This document shows, in pieces, positions 25,719-34,534 of a stretch of 64,000 nucleotides of DNA (position 1 is its first letter; every line of letters starts with the position of its first letter). Made by a program: the position numbers and the translations under genes. The stretch lies in assembly GCF_900130005.1 (NCBI RefSeq), contig NZ_FQXP01000003.1, forward strand, positions 310,001 through 374,000, written 5' to 3'. The DNA comes from Clostridium collagenovorans DSM 3089 (lineage in GTDB: Bacteria > Bacillota > Clostridia > Clostridiales > Clostridiaceae). Under the pieces are notes generated by a model, which was not told the DNA's origin, did no database searches, and saw only the letters and a list, made by a program, of their open reading frames with translations.

Positions 25719-26744
25719 ATGTCAACAATATTAAGTTATATACCCTACATACTTTTAGCTTTAGTGGTGTTCAGTTTACTTATAATAGGTCATGAATTTG
25801 GACATTTTATACTGGCTAGAATTAATGGGGTTAAAGTAAATGAATTTTCTTTGGGAATGGGGAAAAAAGTTTGGAGTTATAAAGGAAAGAAAACAGAGTA
25901 TTCTTTAAGAATAGCTCCAATTGGTGGCTTTGTAGCTATGGAAGGAGAAGCAGAGGATTCAGAAGATCCAAGTGCCTTTTCAAATAAAAGTCCCCTAAGA
26001 AGAATATCTATAATTGCAGCAGGACCAATTATGAACTTTATTATGGCAATTTTATTTTTTGCTATTTCCTCATATATGATGGGCTTTGCAATACCACAAA
26101 TTAGCAAGATAGAAGCCAATACACCAGCTCAAGTTGCACAACTTAATGTTGGAGACGAAATTGTAAAAGCTGATGGAAGAAAAATTAATACATGGAGTGA
26201 CTTCTTATTAGTAATGAGTGAACAAGATGGAAGCAGTATGGATTTAGAAGTTAAAAGAGATGGTGAACTTATAACTAAATCTATAACTCCACAAAAAAAA
26301 GATGATGCGTTTACAATAGGTATAAATGCTACTATAGTTAAACCTAATTTATGGCAAGCCATAACTAATGGTGCTAATGAAACAAAAACTATGGTAAAAG
26401 AAACCTTTAAGTTCTTTGGTAAGCTATTCCAAGGAGATGTAAGTAAAGATGATGTTGGTGGTCCAGTTTCTATTGTTAAACTATCAGTAAACATGGCACA
26501 ACAAGGATTAGCTCCACTAATGTTCTTTGCAGGTTTCTTAAGTGTGCAATTAGGAATATTTAACTTAATACCTTTCCCAGCATTAGATGGTGGATGGATT
26601 ACAATACTATTAATTGAATTTATTTTAAGAAGAAAAATAGATGAGAATAAAATAGCAATAATCAATAATATTGGATTTACTATTTTAATAGGACTTATGA
26701 TATTAATTACCATAAAGGATATAATTAGTCCTATTCAGTTTTAG
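25719..26744 (+). CDS. rseP: RIP metalloprotease RseP (site-2 protease)
   Basis: Intramembrane zinc protease that cleaves anti-sigma factors and leftover signal peptides. The 341-residue protein has HEFGH at residues 25-29 in the first transmembrane helix. A PDZ domain spans about 110-185 (ISKIEANTPAQVAQLNVGDEIVKADG) and the second zinc-site motif NLIPFPALDGG is at about 281-291. Its place between dxr and ispG matches Bacillus rasP and most clostridia. RBS AAGGAGGGG. Confidence 0.96.
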   Translation: MSTILSYIPYILLALVVFSLLIIGHEFGHFILARINGVKVNEFSLGMGKKVWSYKGKKTEYSLRIAPIGGFVAMEGEAEDSEDPSAFSNKSPLRRISIIAAGPIMNFIMAILFFAISSYMMGFAIPQISKIEANTPAQVAQLNVGDEIVKADGRKINTWSDFLLVMSEQDGSSMDLEVKRDGELITKSITPQKKDDAFTIGINATIVKPNLWQAITNGANETKTMVKETFKFFGKLFQGDVSKDDVGGPVSIVKLSVNMAQQGLAPLMFFAGFLSVQLGIFNLIPFPALDGGWITILLIEFILRRKIDENKIAIINNIGFTILIGLMILITIKDIISPIQF

Positions 26745-26755
26745 GAGTTGAGTTA

Positions 26756-27805
26756 ATGAACAGAAAGACAACTAGAAAAGTTAAGGTTGGAAAGATTTCT
26801 ATAGGTGGAGATTCTCCTATAGCAGTTCAATCTATGACTAATACAGATACTAGAGATGTAGAAGCTACAGTAAAGCAAATTCTTAGCTTAGAAAAAGCTA
26901 AATGTGATATAGTTAGATGTGCAGTTCCTGATATGGAAGCTGCAGAAGCTATTAAAGAAATAGTGAAAAAAGTTAGTATACCAGTAGTTGCAGATATTCA
27001 TTTTGATTATAAACTAGCTTTGAAGTCTATAGAAAATGGAGTTTCGGCAATTAGAATAAATCCAGGAAATATAGGTAGTAAAGATAGAATAGAAGCTGTT
27101 GTTAAAGCTTGTAAAGAAAAAAATATTCCTATAAGAATAGGAGTTAACTCTGGTTCTCTTGAAAAGGAAATTCTTGAAAAGTATGGGCGAGTTACTTCTG
27201 AGGCGCTAGTTGAAAGTGCTTTGAAACATGTAGAAATACTAGAAGAACTAGGATTCTTTGATATAGTTATTTCAATAAAATCTTCAGATGTTTATCAAAC
27301 AATAGAGAGTTATAGACTTTTATCAGAAAAAGTTGATTACCCACTTCATATAGGTGTAACTGAAGCAGGAACTATTTTTGCGGGTACAATTAAATCCTCT
27401 GTAGGAATAGGTACACTAGTAGCTGAGGGTATAGGTGATACCTTGAGAGTATCTTTAACAGGAGATGTTATAGATGAAATTAAGGTTGGTAGAGAAATCT
27501 TAAAATCTCTTGGACATATAAATGAAGGTATAAAATTTGTATCTTGCCCTACTTGTGGTAGAACTGAAATTAATCTTATTAAAATAGCAGAAGAAGTAGA
27601 AGAAAGATTAAAAGATATGGATAAGGACATAAAAGTTGCTGTTATGGGCTGTATTGTTAATGGGCCAGGAGAAGCAAAAGAAGCTGATATAGGCATTGCT
27701 GGCGGAAAGGGTCAAGGATTAATCTTTAAAAAAGGTGAAATTGTTAAAAAGGTAAAAGAAGAAGATTTAGTTGAGGAACTTATTAAGGAAATAGAAAATC
27801 TATAA
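26756..27805 (+). CDS. ispG: 4-hydroxy-3-methylbut-2-enyl diphosphate synthase (flavodoxin)
   Basis: Iron-sulfur enzyme of the MEP pathway converting MEcPP to HMBPP. At 349 residues it has the TIM barrel (SIGGDSPIAVQSMTNTDTRDV; RINPGNIG) and the [4Fe-4S] ligands Cys264 and Cys267 in CPTCGR and about Cys299 in GCIVNGPGEAKEADIG. Starts 11 bases after rseP with TTAGGAG. It is followed by a hairpin before polC. Confidence 0.97.
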   Translation: MNRKTTRKVKVGKISIGGDSPIAVQSMTNTDTRDVEATVKQILSLEKAKCDIVRCAVPDMEAAEAIKEIVKKVSIPVVADIHFDYKLALKSIENGVSAIRINPGNIGSKDRIEAVVKACKEKNIPIRIGVNSGSLEKEILEKYGRVTSEALVESALKHVEILEELGFFDIVISIKSSDVYQTIESYRLLSEKVDYPLHIGVTEAGTIFAGTIKSSVGIGTLVAEGIGDTLRVSLTGDVIDEIKVGREILKSLGHINEGIKFVSCPTCGRTEINLIKIAEEVEERLKDMDKDIKVAVMGCIVNGPGEAKEADIGIAGGKGQGLIFKKGEIVKKVKEEDLVEELIKEIENL

Positions 27806-27807
27806 TT

Positions 27808-27842
27808 AAAAGGGCTGTGAATTTCATAGCCTTTCTTTCTTT
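27808..27842 (+). terminator. probable terminator between ispG and polC
   Basis: GGCTGTGAA pairs with TTCATAGCC (one G-T wobble), flanked by AAA/TTT, followed by CTTTCTTT. It is only about 25 bases before the polC start, so it may be leaky. Confidence 0.6.
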
Positions 27843-27868
27843 AAGATTATTTAAGGGAGGTGTACATT

Positions 27869-30800
27869 ATGATAGATTTAGATAGCTTTTTTACTGAAAA
27901 TATAAGCAAAGAGGAATACAATCTTATAAAAGATATTACTTTTAAGCGAATACAATATTTAAGAAAGGAAAGCATTTTAAGAGTCATTATAAAGTCTTCT
28001 ACTGTAATAGAAGAGAAAGTAAAGGAAGTTATAAAGAAAATAATAGTTGATAAGCTATATTACATAGATAATGTTGAATTAGTATGCTTGAAGGATATAA
28101 GTGAAGTTAGTCTTGAAGAAATAATAGAAAAATATTGGAATGACATAGTATCCTTTGTTACTAAAAGCATACCTGTTGGAAAAGAGTGTCTTACAAATTG
28201 CAAAAAAGAATTGAGTGATGGTAATCTTAATATATATTATGGAAATGAGTTTGTATGTAGAATACTTAAAGGTAAGAATATAGAGGGAATTGTGAAGCAT
28301 ACAATTAAAGACATGTTTGGAGTAAATCCTTTAGTTAAGCTAATATATAGCAAGGAGTTAGACACTGGAGAGTACTTTAGGGAAAAAGAAAGTGAAAATA
28401 TAGGAATAATAAAGGATGTTGTAAGTGGAAAGATTGTTTCTACTAAGGATAGCAAACCCAAAGAAGCACCTAAGAAAAATAAAGAATACGGTGGGGGAAG
28501 TAAGGGGAGCTATAAAGAAAATAGAAATTATGGACCTAAAGACAAAAATGCTATTTTAGGCAGAGGTGTTAATGAAGAACCTATTGAAATGAAAGAGATA
28601 GTGCCTGATATTGGTATAGTTTCTATAAAGGGAGATGTATTTAAGGTTGAACTTAAAGAAACTAGAACAGGTAACATAATAATGACATTCTTTATTACAG
28701 ATTATACAAGTTCTATAGCAGTAAAGATTTTCATTAAAGGAGAAAAGGGAGAGCATCTTTTAGATGAAATAAAAAATGGCGTTCACTTAAAAATAAAAGG
28801 CCAAGTGGAATATGATATGTATTCTAGAGACTTGGTATTAAAACCAACAGATATAGTTAAGATGGAAAAGATAGAAAAAATGGATTTATCTTCTGAGAAG
28901 AGAGTAGAGTTACATTTACATACAACTATGAGTTCCATGGATGGTTTAACCCCTGCTAGCAAGCTTATAGAAAGAGCAGGTAAATGGGGTCATAAAGCAA
29001 TAGCAATTACAGATCATGGAGTAGCTCAAGCCTTTCCAGAGGCACAAAGTGCAGGGAAGAAGCATGGGGTAAAAATCATTTATGGAGTTGAGGGATATTT
29101 AGTTGACGATGGAGAAACCATAGCAATTGGAGGAGAAGATAGAAGCTTAGAGGATGAATATGTTGTTTTTGATATAGAAACAACAGGATTTTCTAGCGAT
29201 AATGATAAGATAATAGAAATTGGGGCTGTGAAAGTTAAAGATGGCCAAATTATAGATAGCTTCAATGTTTTTGTAAATCCTGAAAGAAAAATTCCTTTAA
29301 ATATAATAGAATTAACAGGGATAAATAACGATATGGTTAAGGATGCAGAAACTATAGAAAATGTTCTGCCTAAATTTATGAAGTTTATAGGTGAATCTGT
29401 AGTTGTAGCACATAATGCTACCTTTGATACATCATTTATAAGAAAGAATTGTAATAAAATAAATCTAAAATTTAATAATCCTATTATGGATACAATACCT
29501 TTGTGTAAATATATCTTTCCAGACTTAAAAAGGTATAAGTTAAGCACTATAGTTAAGCATTTAGGTATAACTTTAGAACAACATCATAGAGCAGTAGATG
29601 ATGCTAGAGCAACTGCGGATATATTATTACATTGTTTTAAAGAATTAAAAGAAAAAAATATAGAAAATATAGGACAATTAAATGCAGAGTTTATTAAAAA
29701 CTTTAATGTGAAAAATGCAGCTACTTACCACATAATAATTTTAGCTAAAAATCAAGTTGGAATTAAAAATTTATATAAGCTGATTTCAGAAGCCAATCTA
29801 GAATACTTTAAAAGAAGACCTAGAATGCCTAAGAGTCGAATAAATTATTATAAGGAAGGACTTATAATTGGCTCTGCCTGCGAAGCTGGGCAAGTATTTA
29901 AGGAGTTATTAAGCGGTAAATCCTTAGATGAGTTGGAATCAGTAGTAGATTTTTATGATTATGTTGAAATTCAACCCATTGGAAATAATCAATTTATGAT
30001 TAAAAATGGAACCGTAAATGATGAAAAAGATTTACAAGAAATAAATAAAAAGTTATATGAATTAGGTAAAAGATATAATAAGCCAGTAATAGCCACAGGA
30101 GATGTTCATTTTATGGATCCTGAGGATGCTGTATTTAGAGCTATATTAATGGCAGGACAGGGCTTTGATGATGCAGATGATCAAGCGCCCTTATATTATA
30201 GAACAACTGAAGAAATGCTAAGGGAATTTAGTTATTTAGGTGAAGACATAGCAAAGGAAGTTGTAATAACTAACCCTAATGCTATAGCGGATATGGTAGA
30301 AGAAATAAAACCTATTCCTGATGAAACATTTACACCTAAAATAGAAGGTGCAGAAGAGGACATAAGGAATATGACTATGGAAAAAGCTCATAGCATATAT
30401 GGAGAACCATTACCTGAAGTTGTTCAAAAAAGATTGGATAAGGAGCTTAATTCTATAATAAGTAATGGATATGCAGTATTATATCTAATTGCACATAAAC
30501 TAGTTGCCAAATCTTTATCTGATGGTTATTTAGTTGGATCGAGAGGATCTGTTGGTTCCTCTTTAGTAGCTACAATGAGTGATATAACAGAGGTAAATGG
30601 ATTGCCACCTCATTATGTTTGCCCTAAGTGTAAGCATAGTGAATTTATATTAGATGGATCAGTTGGTGCGGGAGTAGACCTTCCAGAAAAAAATTGTGAA
30701 AAATGTGGAGAACCCTATATAAGAGATGGTTTTGATATTCCCTTCGAAACTTTCTTAGGTTTTGAAGGAGATAAGGAACCTGATATAGACTTAAACTTCT

Positions 30801-32200
30801 CAGGAGATAACCAAGCTGATATTCATAAATATACAGAGGAGCTATTTGGACATGGGCATACTTTTAAGGCAGGAACAATAGGTACAATTGCAGATAAAAC
30901 TGCTTATGGATATGTAAAAAAATATTTGGATGAAAGAAATAAGGTTTCAACTACTGCGGAGATTGAAAGATTAACCATAGGATGCACTGGAGTTAAAAGA
31001 ACTTCAGGGCAACATCCAGGGGGGATAATGGTTGTGCCAAGTGATAATGAAATATTCAATTTTTGTCCAATACAACATCCGGCAGATGATCCCAATTCAG
31101 ATATAGTTACTACGCATTTTGATTATCATTCAATAAGTGGTAGATTACTTAAGTTAGATATTCTAGGGCATGATGACCCTACTGTACTTAGAATGTTAAA
31201 GGATTTAACAGGCATTGATCCAACAACGGTACCCTTAGGTGATGAGAAGGTGTTAAGTATATTTACTACTCCAGAGGGACTTGGACTTACAGAAGAGGAG
31301 CTTGGATGTGAAGTTGGTTGTTATGGTATACCTGAATTTGGTACTAAATTTGTAAGACAAATGCTTATAGATACTCAGCCTAAAACTTTCTCGGATTTAG
31401 TCAGAATATCAGGACTTTCTCATGGTACTGATGTTTGGCTTAACAATGCCCAATATTATATAAAAGAAGGCTATACAACTCTGAAAGATTGTATAGCAAC
31501 GAGAGATGATATAATGGTATATCTTATTTATCAAGGATTACCACCTAAAACAGCCTTTACTATAATGGAGAAAGTAAGAAAAGGAAAGGGATTATCTGAA
31601 GAGCATGAAAAGGTAATGAGAGAAAATAATGTTCCAGAATGGTATATAGGATCTTGTAAAAAGATTAAATATATGTTCCCTAAGGGGCACGCAGCAGCTT
31701 ATGTAATGATGGCTATTAGAATAGCGTATTTCAAGGTGTATTATCCAGAGGCTTATTATACAGCATATTTTACAGTTAGAGCTGATGAATTTGATGGTGA
31801 TTTAATAATAAAGGGAAATGATGCTATCTTAGCAAAAATGAAAGAATTATATGATCAAGGGAACAATATAAGTGTTAAGGATAAAGGATTGCTTACAACT
31901 TTGGAATTGTGTCATGAAATGGGCTTAAGAGGAATAGATTTTTTAGAAGTAGATTTATATAAGTCGGCTGCAACTAAATTTACCATAGAAAATGGTAAAA
32001 TTAGAATGCCTTTAAGTGCCTTAGAGGGCGTAGGTGATAATGCGGCTGATAGTATTGAACTTGCAAGGAAAGATGGAGAATTTATTTCTAAGGAAGATTT
32101 AAGACTTAGAACCAAGGTTTCTAGAACTGTAATTGAAGCTTTAGATCATCATGGATGCTTAAAAGGAATGTCTGATACTAACCAATTATGTCTATTTTAA
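27869..32200 (+). CDS. polC: DNA polymerase III alpha subunit, Gram-positive PolC type
   Basis: Main replicative polymerase of low-GC Gram-positives. 1443 residues. In order: N-terminal helical region; OB domain (about 240-345); PHP domain (ELHLHTTMS at about 347) split by the DEDD 3'-5' exonuclease (FDIETTG at about 433-439); zinc-binding CPKCKH...CEKCGEP (about 915-950); palm with PDIDLNFSG (about 970); and the helix-hairpin-helix tail. The last residues NQLCLF match the sliding-clamp binding motif QLxLF. I start at ATG 27869 behind GGGAGGTG (6-base gap), since the longer GTG at 27860 lies within that site. Confidence 0.98.
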   Translation: MIDLDSFFTENISKEEYNLIKDITFKRIQYLRKESILRVIIKSSTVIEEKVKEVIKKIIVDKLYYIDNVELVCLKDISEVSLEEIIEKYWNDIVSFVTKSIPVGKECLTNCKKELSDGNLNIYYGNEFVCRILKGKNIEGIVKHTIKDMFGVNPLVKLIYSKELDTGEYFREKESENIGIIKDVVSGKIVSTKDSKPKEAPKKNKEYGGGSKGSYKENRNYGPKDKNAILGRGVNEEPIEMKEIVPDIGIVSIKGDVFKVELKETRTGNIIMTFFITDYTSSIAVKIFIKGEKGEHLLDEIKNGVHLKIKGQVEYDMYSRDLVLKPTDIVKMEKIEKMDLSSEKRVELHLHTTMSSMDGLTPASKLIERAGKWGHKAIAITDHGVAQAFPEAQSAGKKHGVKIIYGVEGYLVDDGETIAIGGEDRSLEDEYVVFDIETTGFSSDNDKIIEIGAVKVKDGQIIDSFNVFVNPERKIPLNIIELTGINNDMVKDAETIENVLPKFMKFIGESVVVAHNATFDTSFIRKNCNKINLKFNNPIMDTIPLCKYIFPDLKRYKLSTIVKHLGITLEQHHRAVDDARATADILLHCFKELKEKNIENIGQLNAEFIKNFNVKNAATYHIIILAKNQVGIKNLYKLISEANLEYFKRRPRMPKSRINYYKEGLIIGSACEAGQVFKELLSGKSLDELESVVDFYDYVEIQPIGNNQFMIKNGTVNDEKDLQEINKKLYELGKRYNKPVIATGDVHFMDPEDAVFRAILMAGQGFDDADDQAPLYYRTTEEMLREFSYLGEDIAKEVVITNPNAIADMVEEIKPIPDETFTPKIEGAEEDIRNMTMEKAHSIYGEPLPEVVQKRLDKELNSIISNGYAVLYLIAHKLVAKSLSDGYLVGSRGSVGSSLVATMSDITEVNGLPPHYVCPKCKHSEFILDGSVGAGVDLPEKNCEKCGEPYIRDGFDIPFETFLGFEGDKEPDIDLNFSGDNQADIHKYTEELFGHGHTFKAGTIGTIADKTAYGYVKKYLDERNKVSTTAEIERLTIGCTGVKRTSGQHPGGIMVVPSDNEIFNFCPIQHPADDPNSDIVTTHFDYHSISGRLLKLDILGHDDPTVLRMLKDLTGIDPTTVPLGDEKVLSIFTTPEGLGLTEEELGCEVGCYGIPEFGTKFVRQMLIDTQPKTFSDLVRISGLSHGTDVWLNNAQYYIKEGYTTLKDCIATRDDIMVYLIYQGLPPKTAFTIMEKVRKGKGLSEEHEKVMRENNVPEWYIGSCKKIKYMFPKGHAAAYVMMAIRIAYFKVYYPEAYYTAYFTVRADEFDGDLIIKGNDAILAKMKELYDQGNNISVKDKGLLTTLELCHEMGLRGIDFLEVDLYKSAATKFTIENGKIRMPLSALEGVGDNAADSIELARKDGEFISKEDLRLRTKVSRTVIEALDHHGCLKGMSDTNQLCLF

Positions 32201-32270
32201 GATTTTACTTGAATTGTAAAGGTATATGTGGTAAACTTAGTTAAAGTAACATTGGTATAAATAGTTAGGG

Positions 32271-32303
32271 GAAAGAGTAGGTTAAATCCTGCTCTTTCTA
32301 TTT
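32271..32303 (+). terminator. intrinsic terminator after polC (first of two)
   Basis: GAAAGAGTAGG (32271-32281) pairs with CCTGCTCTTTC (32288-32298), 6-base loop, one T-G wobble, then TATTT. Confidence 0.8.
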
Positions 32304-32304
32304 G

Positions 32305-32337
32305 TTAAAACGCAGCTTCTGGTTGCGTTTTAATTTA
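32305..32337 (+). terminator. second, tandem terminator before rimP
   Basis: A perfect 10-bp stem TTAAAACGCA (32305-32314) with TGCGTTTTAA (32324-32333), extended by G-T and C-G pairs, then TTTATA. It starts 6 bases after the first stem. Confidence 0.75.
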
Positions 32338-32391
32338 TACTATAATAATTTTGTAAAATTTGAGGAGAATATTTATAAGGAGGTTTAAAAA

Positions 32392-32850
32392 ATGAAAGAA
32401 GCATTGGTTTGTAAAGTAGTAGAGATTGTAGAACCTATAGTTACAAACTTAGGATATGAATTATATCACGTTGAGTTTGTAAAAGAAGGCGGAGAAGATT
32501 ATCTTAGAATATATATAGACAATGAAGAAGGCATAAAACTAGATGATTGCGTTAAAGTAAATAAAGCAGTTGGAGAGATATTAGACATAGAAGATCCTAT
32601 ACCAGATTTTTATTATTTAGAGATTTCATCACCAGGTATGGAAAGAGAGTTACATACTGATAAACATTTACAAAGATACATAGATTACTCTGTGTCTATA
32701 AAATTAAAATCATTAATTAATGGTAAAAAGAAATTAGAGGGAACACTAAAGAGTTTTGATTCATTAAATTTAGTTATTTTAAATGAAGAAGGAGAAATAG
32801 TGGTTCCTAGAGAAAAAGTTTTAATAATTAAGCTAAAAGGGGAGTTTTAA
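32392..32850 (+). CDS. rimP: ribosome maturation factor RimP
   Basis: Helps assemble S12 into the 30S subunit. At 152 residues it has an N-terminal alpha/beta domain (VEPIVTNLGYELYHVEFVKEGGEDYLRIYIDNEEGI) and a C-terminal SH3-like domain. The core DDCVKVNKAVGEILD and the YYLEISSPGMERELH signature are intact. RBS AAGGAGG. First gene of the rimP-nusA-infB operon; a TATAAT at 32341-32346 may be its -10 but no -35 is obvious. Confidence 0.96.
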   Translation: MKEALVCKVVEIVEPIVTNLGYELYHVEFVKEGGEDYLRIYIDNEEGIKLDDCVKVNKAVGEILDIEDPIPDFYYLEISSPGMERELHTDKHLQRYIDYSVSIKLKSLINGKKKLEGTLKSFDSLNLVILNEEGEIVVPREKVLIIKLKGEF

Positions 32851-32852
32851 AA

Positions 32853-33920
32853 ATGAACGAGGAATTTATAGGTGCACTTAAAGAAATAGTTAAAGAGAAA
32901 AATGTAAGTGAAGATTTTTTATTTAAGGCTATTGAGGACGCTTTGGTTTCAGCTTATAAGAAAAACTACTCAAAATATACTAATAATGCCCAAAGTGTAA
33001 AAGTAACAATCAATAGAGAAACAGGAGAAATCCACGTTTATGCTCAAAAGAAAGTTATTGATGGTCTTTGGGATGAGATAACAGAAATTGAACTTGAAGA
33101 TGCAAAAGAAATAGATCCACGTTACGAAGAAGGAGATATAGTTGAGATTGAAGTTACTCCAAGAGAATTTGGAAGAGTAGCTGCTCAAAATGCTAAACAA
33201 GTTGTAGTTCAAAGAATTAAAGAAGCAGAAAAAGAAATAATATACAATGAGTTTTTAGAAAAACAACATGATATAATAACAGGAATAGTTTTAAGAAAAG
33301 AAAAAGACAATGTTTTCATAAACCTTGGGAAAATGGAAACTATCTTAGGGCCAAATGAGCAAATACCTTCAGAGCCATATAACTTTAATGAGAGAATAAA
33401 GTTATATATTGTTGAAGTAAAGAAAAACTCTAAGGGACCTCAAGTTGTTATTTCAAGAACTCATCCAGGCTTAGTTAAGAGATTATTTGAATTAGAAGTT
33501 CCTGAAATATTCACAGGAGTTGTAGAAATAAAAAATATTTCTAGAGAAGCTGGTTCAAGAAGTAAAGTTGCTGTATTTTCTCATGATGAAAATGTAGATC
33601 CAATGGGTGCTTGTGTAGGTCCTAAAGGTGTAAGGGTTCAAAACATAGTAGATGAACTAAACAATGAGAAAATAGATATAATAAAATGGAGTGAATCTCC
33701 AGAAGAGTTTATAAGTAACTCTTTAAGTCCAGCAAAAGTTTTAAACGTAGAAATCGTAGATGAAGAAAACAAATGTGCTAAAATAGTAGTGGATGATAGT
33801 CAATTATCACTTGCTATAGGTAAAGAAGGACAAAATGTAAGATTAGCTGCGAGATTAACTGGATGGAAGATTGATATAAAAAGTAAATCTCAAGCTGATA
33901 AAGAGAACGTAGAAGCTTAA
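32853..33920 (+). CDS. nusA: transcription termination/antitermination protein NusA
   Basis: Binds RNA polymerase and nascent RNA to control pausing and termination. At 355 residues it is the short Gram-positive form: N-terminal polymerase-binding domain (1-125), S1 domain (about 135-200), and KH1-KH2 (about 205-345; GACVGPKGVRVQNIVDEL and LAIGKEGQNVRLAARLTGWKIDIKS). There are no C-terminal acidic repeats as in E. coli. It starts 2 bases after rimP, with its ribosome-binding site (AAAGGGGAG) in the rimP end. Confidence 0.97.
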   Translation: MNEEFIGALKEIVKEKNVSEDFLFKAIEDALVSAYKKNYSKYTNNAQSVKVTINRETGEIHVYAQKKVIDGLWDEITEIELEDAKEIDPRYEEGDIVEIEVTPREFGRVAAQNAKQVVVQRIKEAEKEIIYNEFLEKQHDIITGIVLRKEKDNVFINLGKMETILGPNEQIPSEPYNFNERIKLYIVEVKKNSKGPQVVISRTHPGLVKRLFELEVPEIFTGVVEIKNISREAGSRSKVAVFSHDENVDPMGACVGPKGVRVQNIVDELNNEKIDIIKWSESPEEFISNSLSPAKVLNVEIVDEENKCAKIVVDDSQLSLAIGKEGQNVRLAARLTGWKIDIKSKSQADKENVEA

Positions 33921-33947
33921 AAATTTGTTTTTAGAGGTGAGGCTTTT

Positions 33948-34214
33948 ATGAAACAGAAAAAAATTCCACAAAGAATGTGCATTGGATGCATGGAAATGAA
34001 ACCTAAAAAAGAGTTGATTCGTGTTGTTAAAAATTCTGAGGATGAAATATGTGTAGACTTAACTGGAAAAAAACCAGGAAGAGGAGCTTATATTTGTAAA
34101 TGCAATGAATGTCTAGAAAAGGCAATAAAAAGCAACAGATTAGCTAAGAACCTATCTCATAAAATTGATGAAGAAATTTATGAAAGATTAAGGGTAGAAT
34201 TAAAAGATGAATAA
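33948..34214 (+). CDS. ylxR: YlxR family RNA-binding protein (RnpM)
   Basis: An 88-residue DUF448 protein. RMCIGCMEMKPKKELIRVV and GRGAYIC...C are hallmarks, and the cysteines (about C11, C14, C50, C54) could bind metal. In Bacillus the protein was reported as a modulator of RNase P (RnpM). Encoded between nusA and ylxQ, overlapping ylxQ by 8 bases. RBS GAGGTGAGG. Confidence 0.93.
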   Translation: MKQKKIPQRMCIGCMEMKPKKELIRVVKNSEDEICVDLTGKKPGRGAYICKCNECLEKAIKSNRLAKNLSHKIDEEIYERLRVELKDE

Positions 34215-34518
34215 TAAGTTTTATAATTTTTTAAATATCACTAGAAAATCAGGAAATGTACTAATCGGATACAATAAATGTGAAGATGCAATTAAACATG
34301 GAAAGATGAAGTTGGTGATGATGACTGAAGATTTATCTCAAAACTCTAAAGACAAATTTACAAAATATTGTTATGATAGAGACATAACGATAATAAGAGA
34401 TATGGATAAAGAAGAATTAAATGCCTACCTATGTAGCAAAGAAATAAAAATAATAGGTATTACTGATGAGAATATGAGTAATAAATTATTAGATTTATGG
34501 CGAACTACAAATAATTAA
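34207..34518 (+). CDS. ylxQ: L7Ae-family K-turn-binding protein YlxQ
   Basis: A 103-residue ribosomal L7Ae/L30e/S12e/Gadd45 fold protein. YNFLNITRKSGNVLIGYNKCEDAIKHGKMKLVMMTEDLSQNSK shows the typical first helix and strand, and KIIGITDENMSNKLL the C-terminal part. The Bacillus homologues bind K-turn RNA in vitro; the cellular target is unsettled. Its ATG overlaps the ylxR end by 8 bases (translational coupling). infB follows 16 bases later. Confidence 0.92.
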   Translation: MNNKFYNFLNITRKSGNVLIGYNKCEDAIKHGKMKLVMMTEDLSQNSKDKFTKYCYDRDITIIRDMDKEELNAYLCSKEIKIIGITDENMSNKLLDLWRTTNN

Positions 34519-34534
34519 TTTGGGGGTGCAAATA

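Noticed and set aside
26129..26713. 194-codon minus-strand ORF inside rseP
   Set aside because: It is antisense to the conserved rseP sequence and lacks a start signal.
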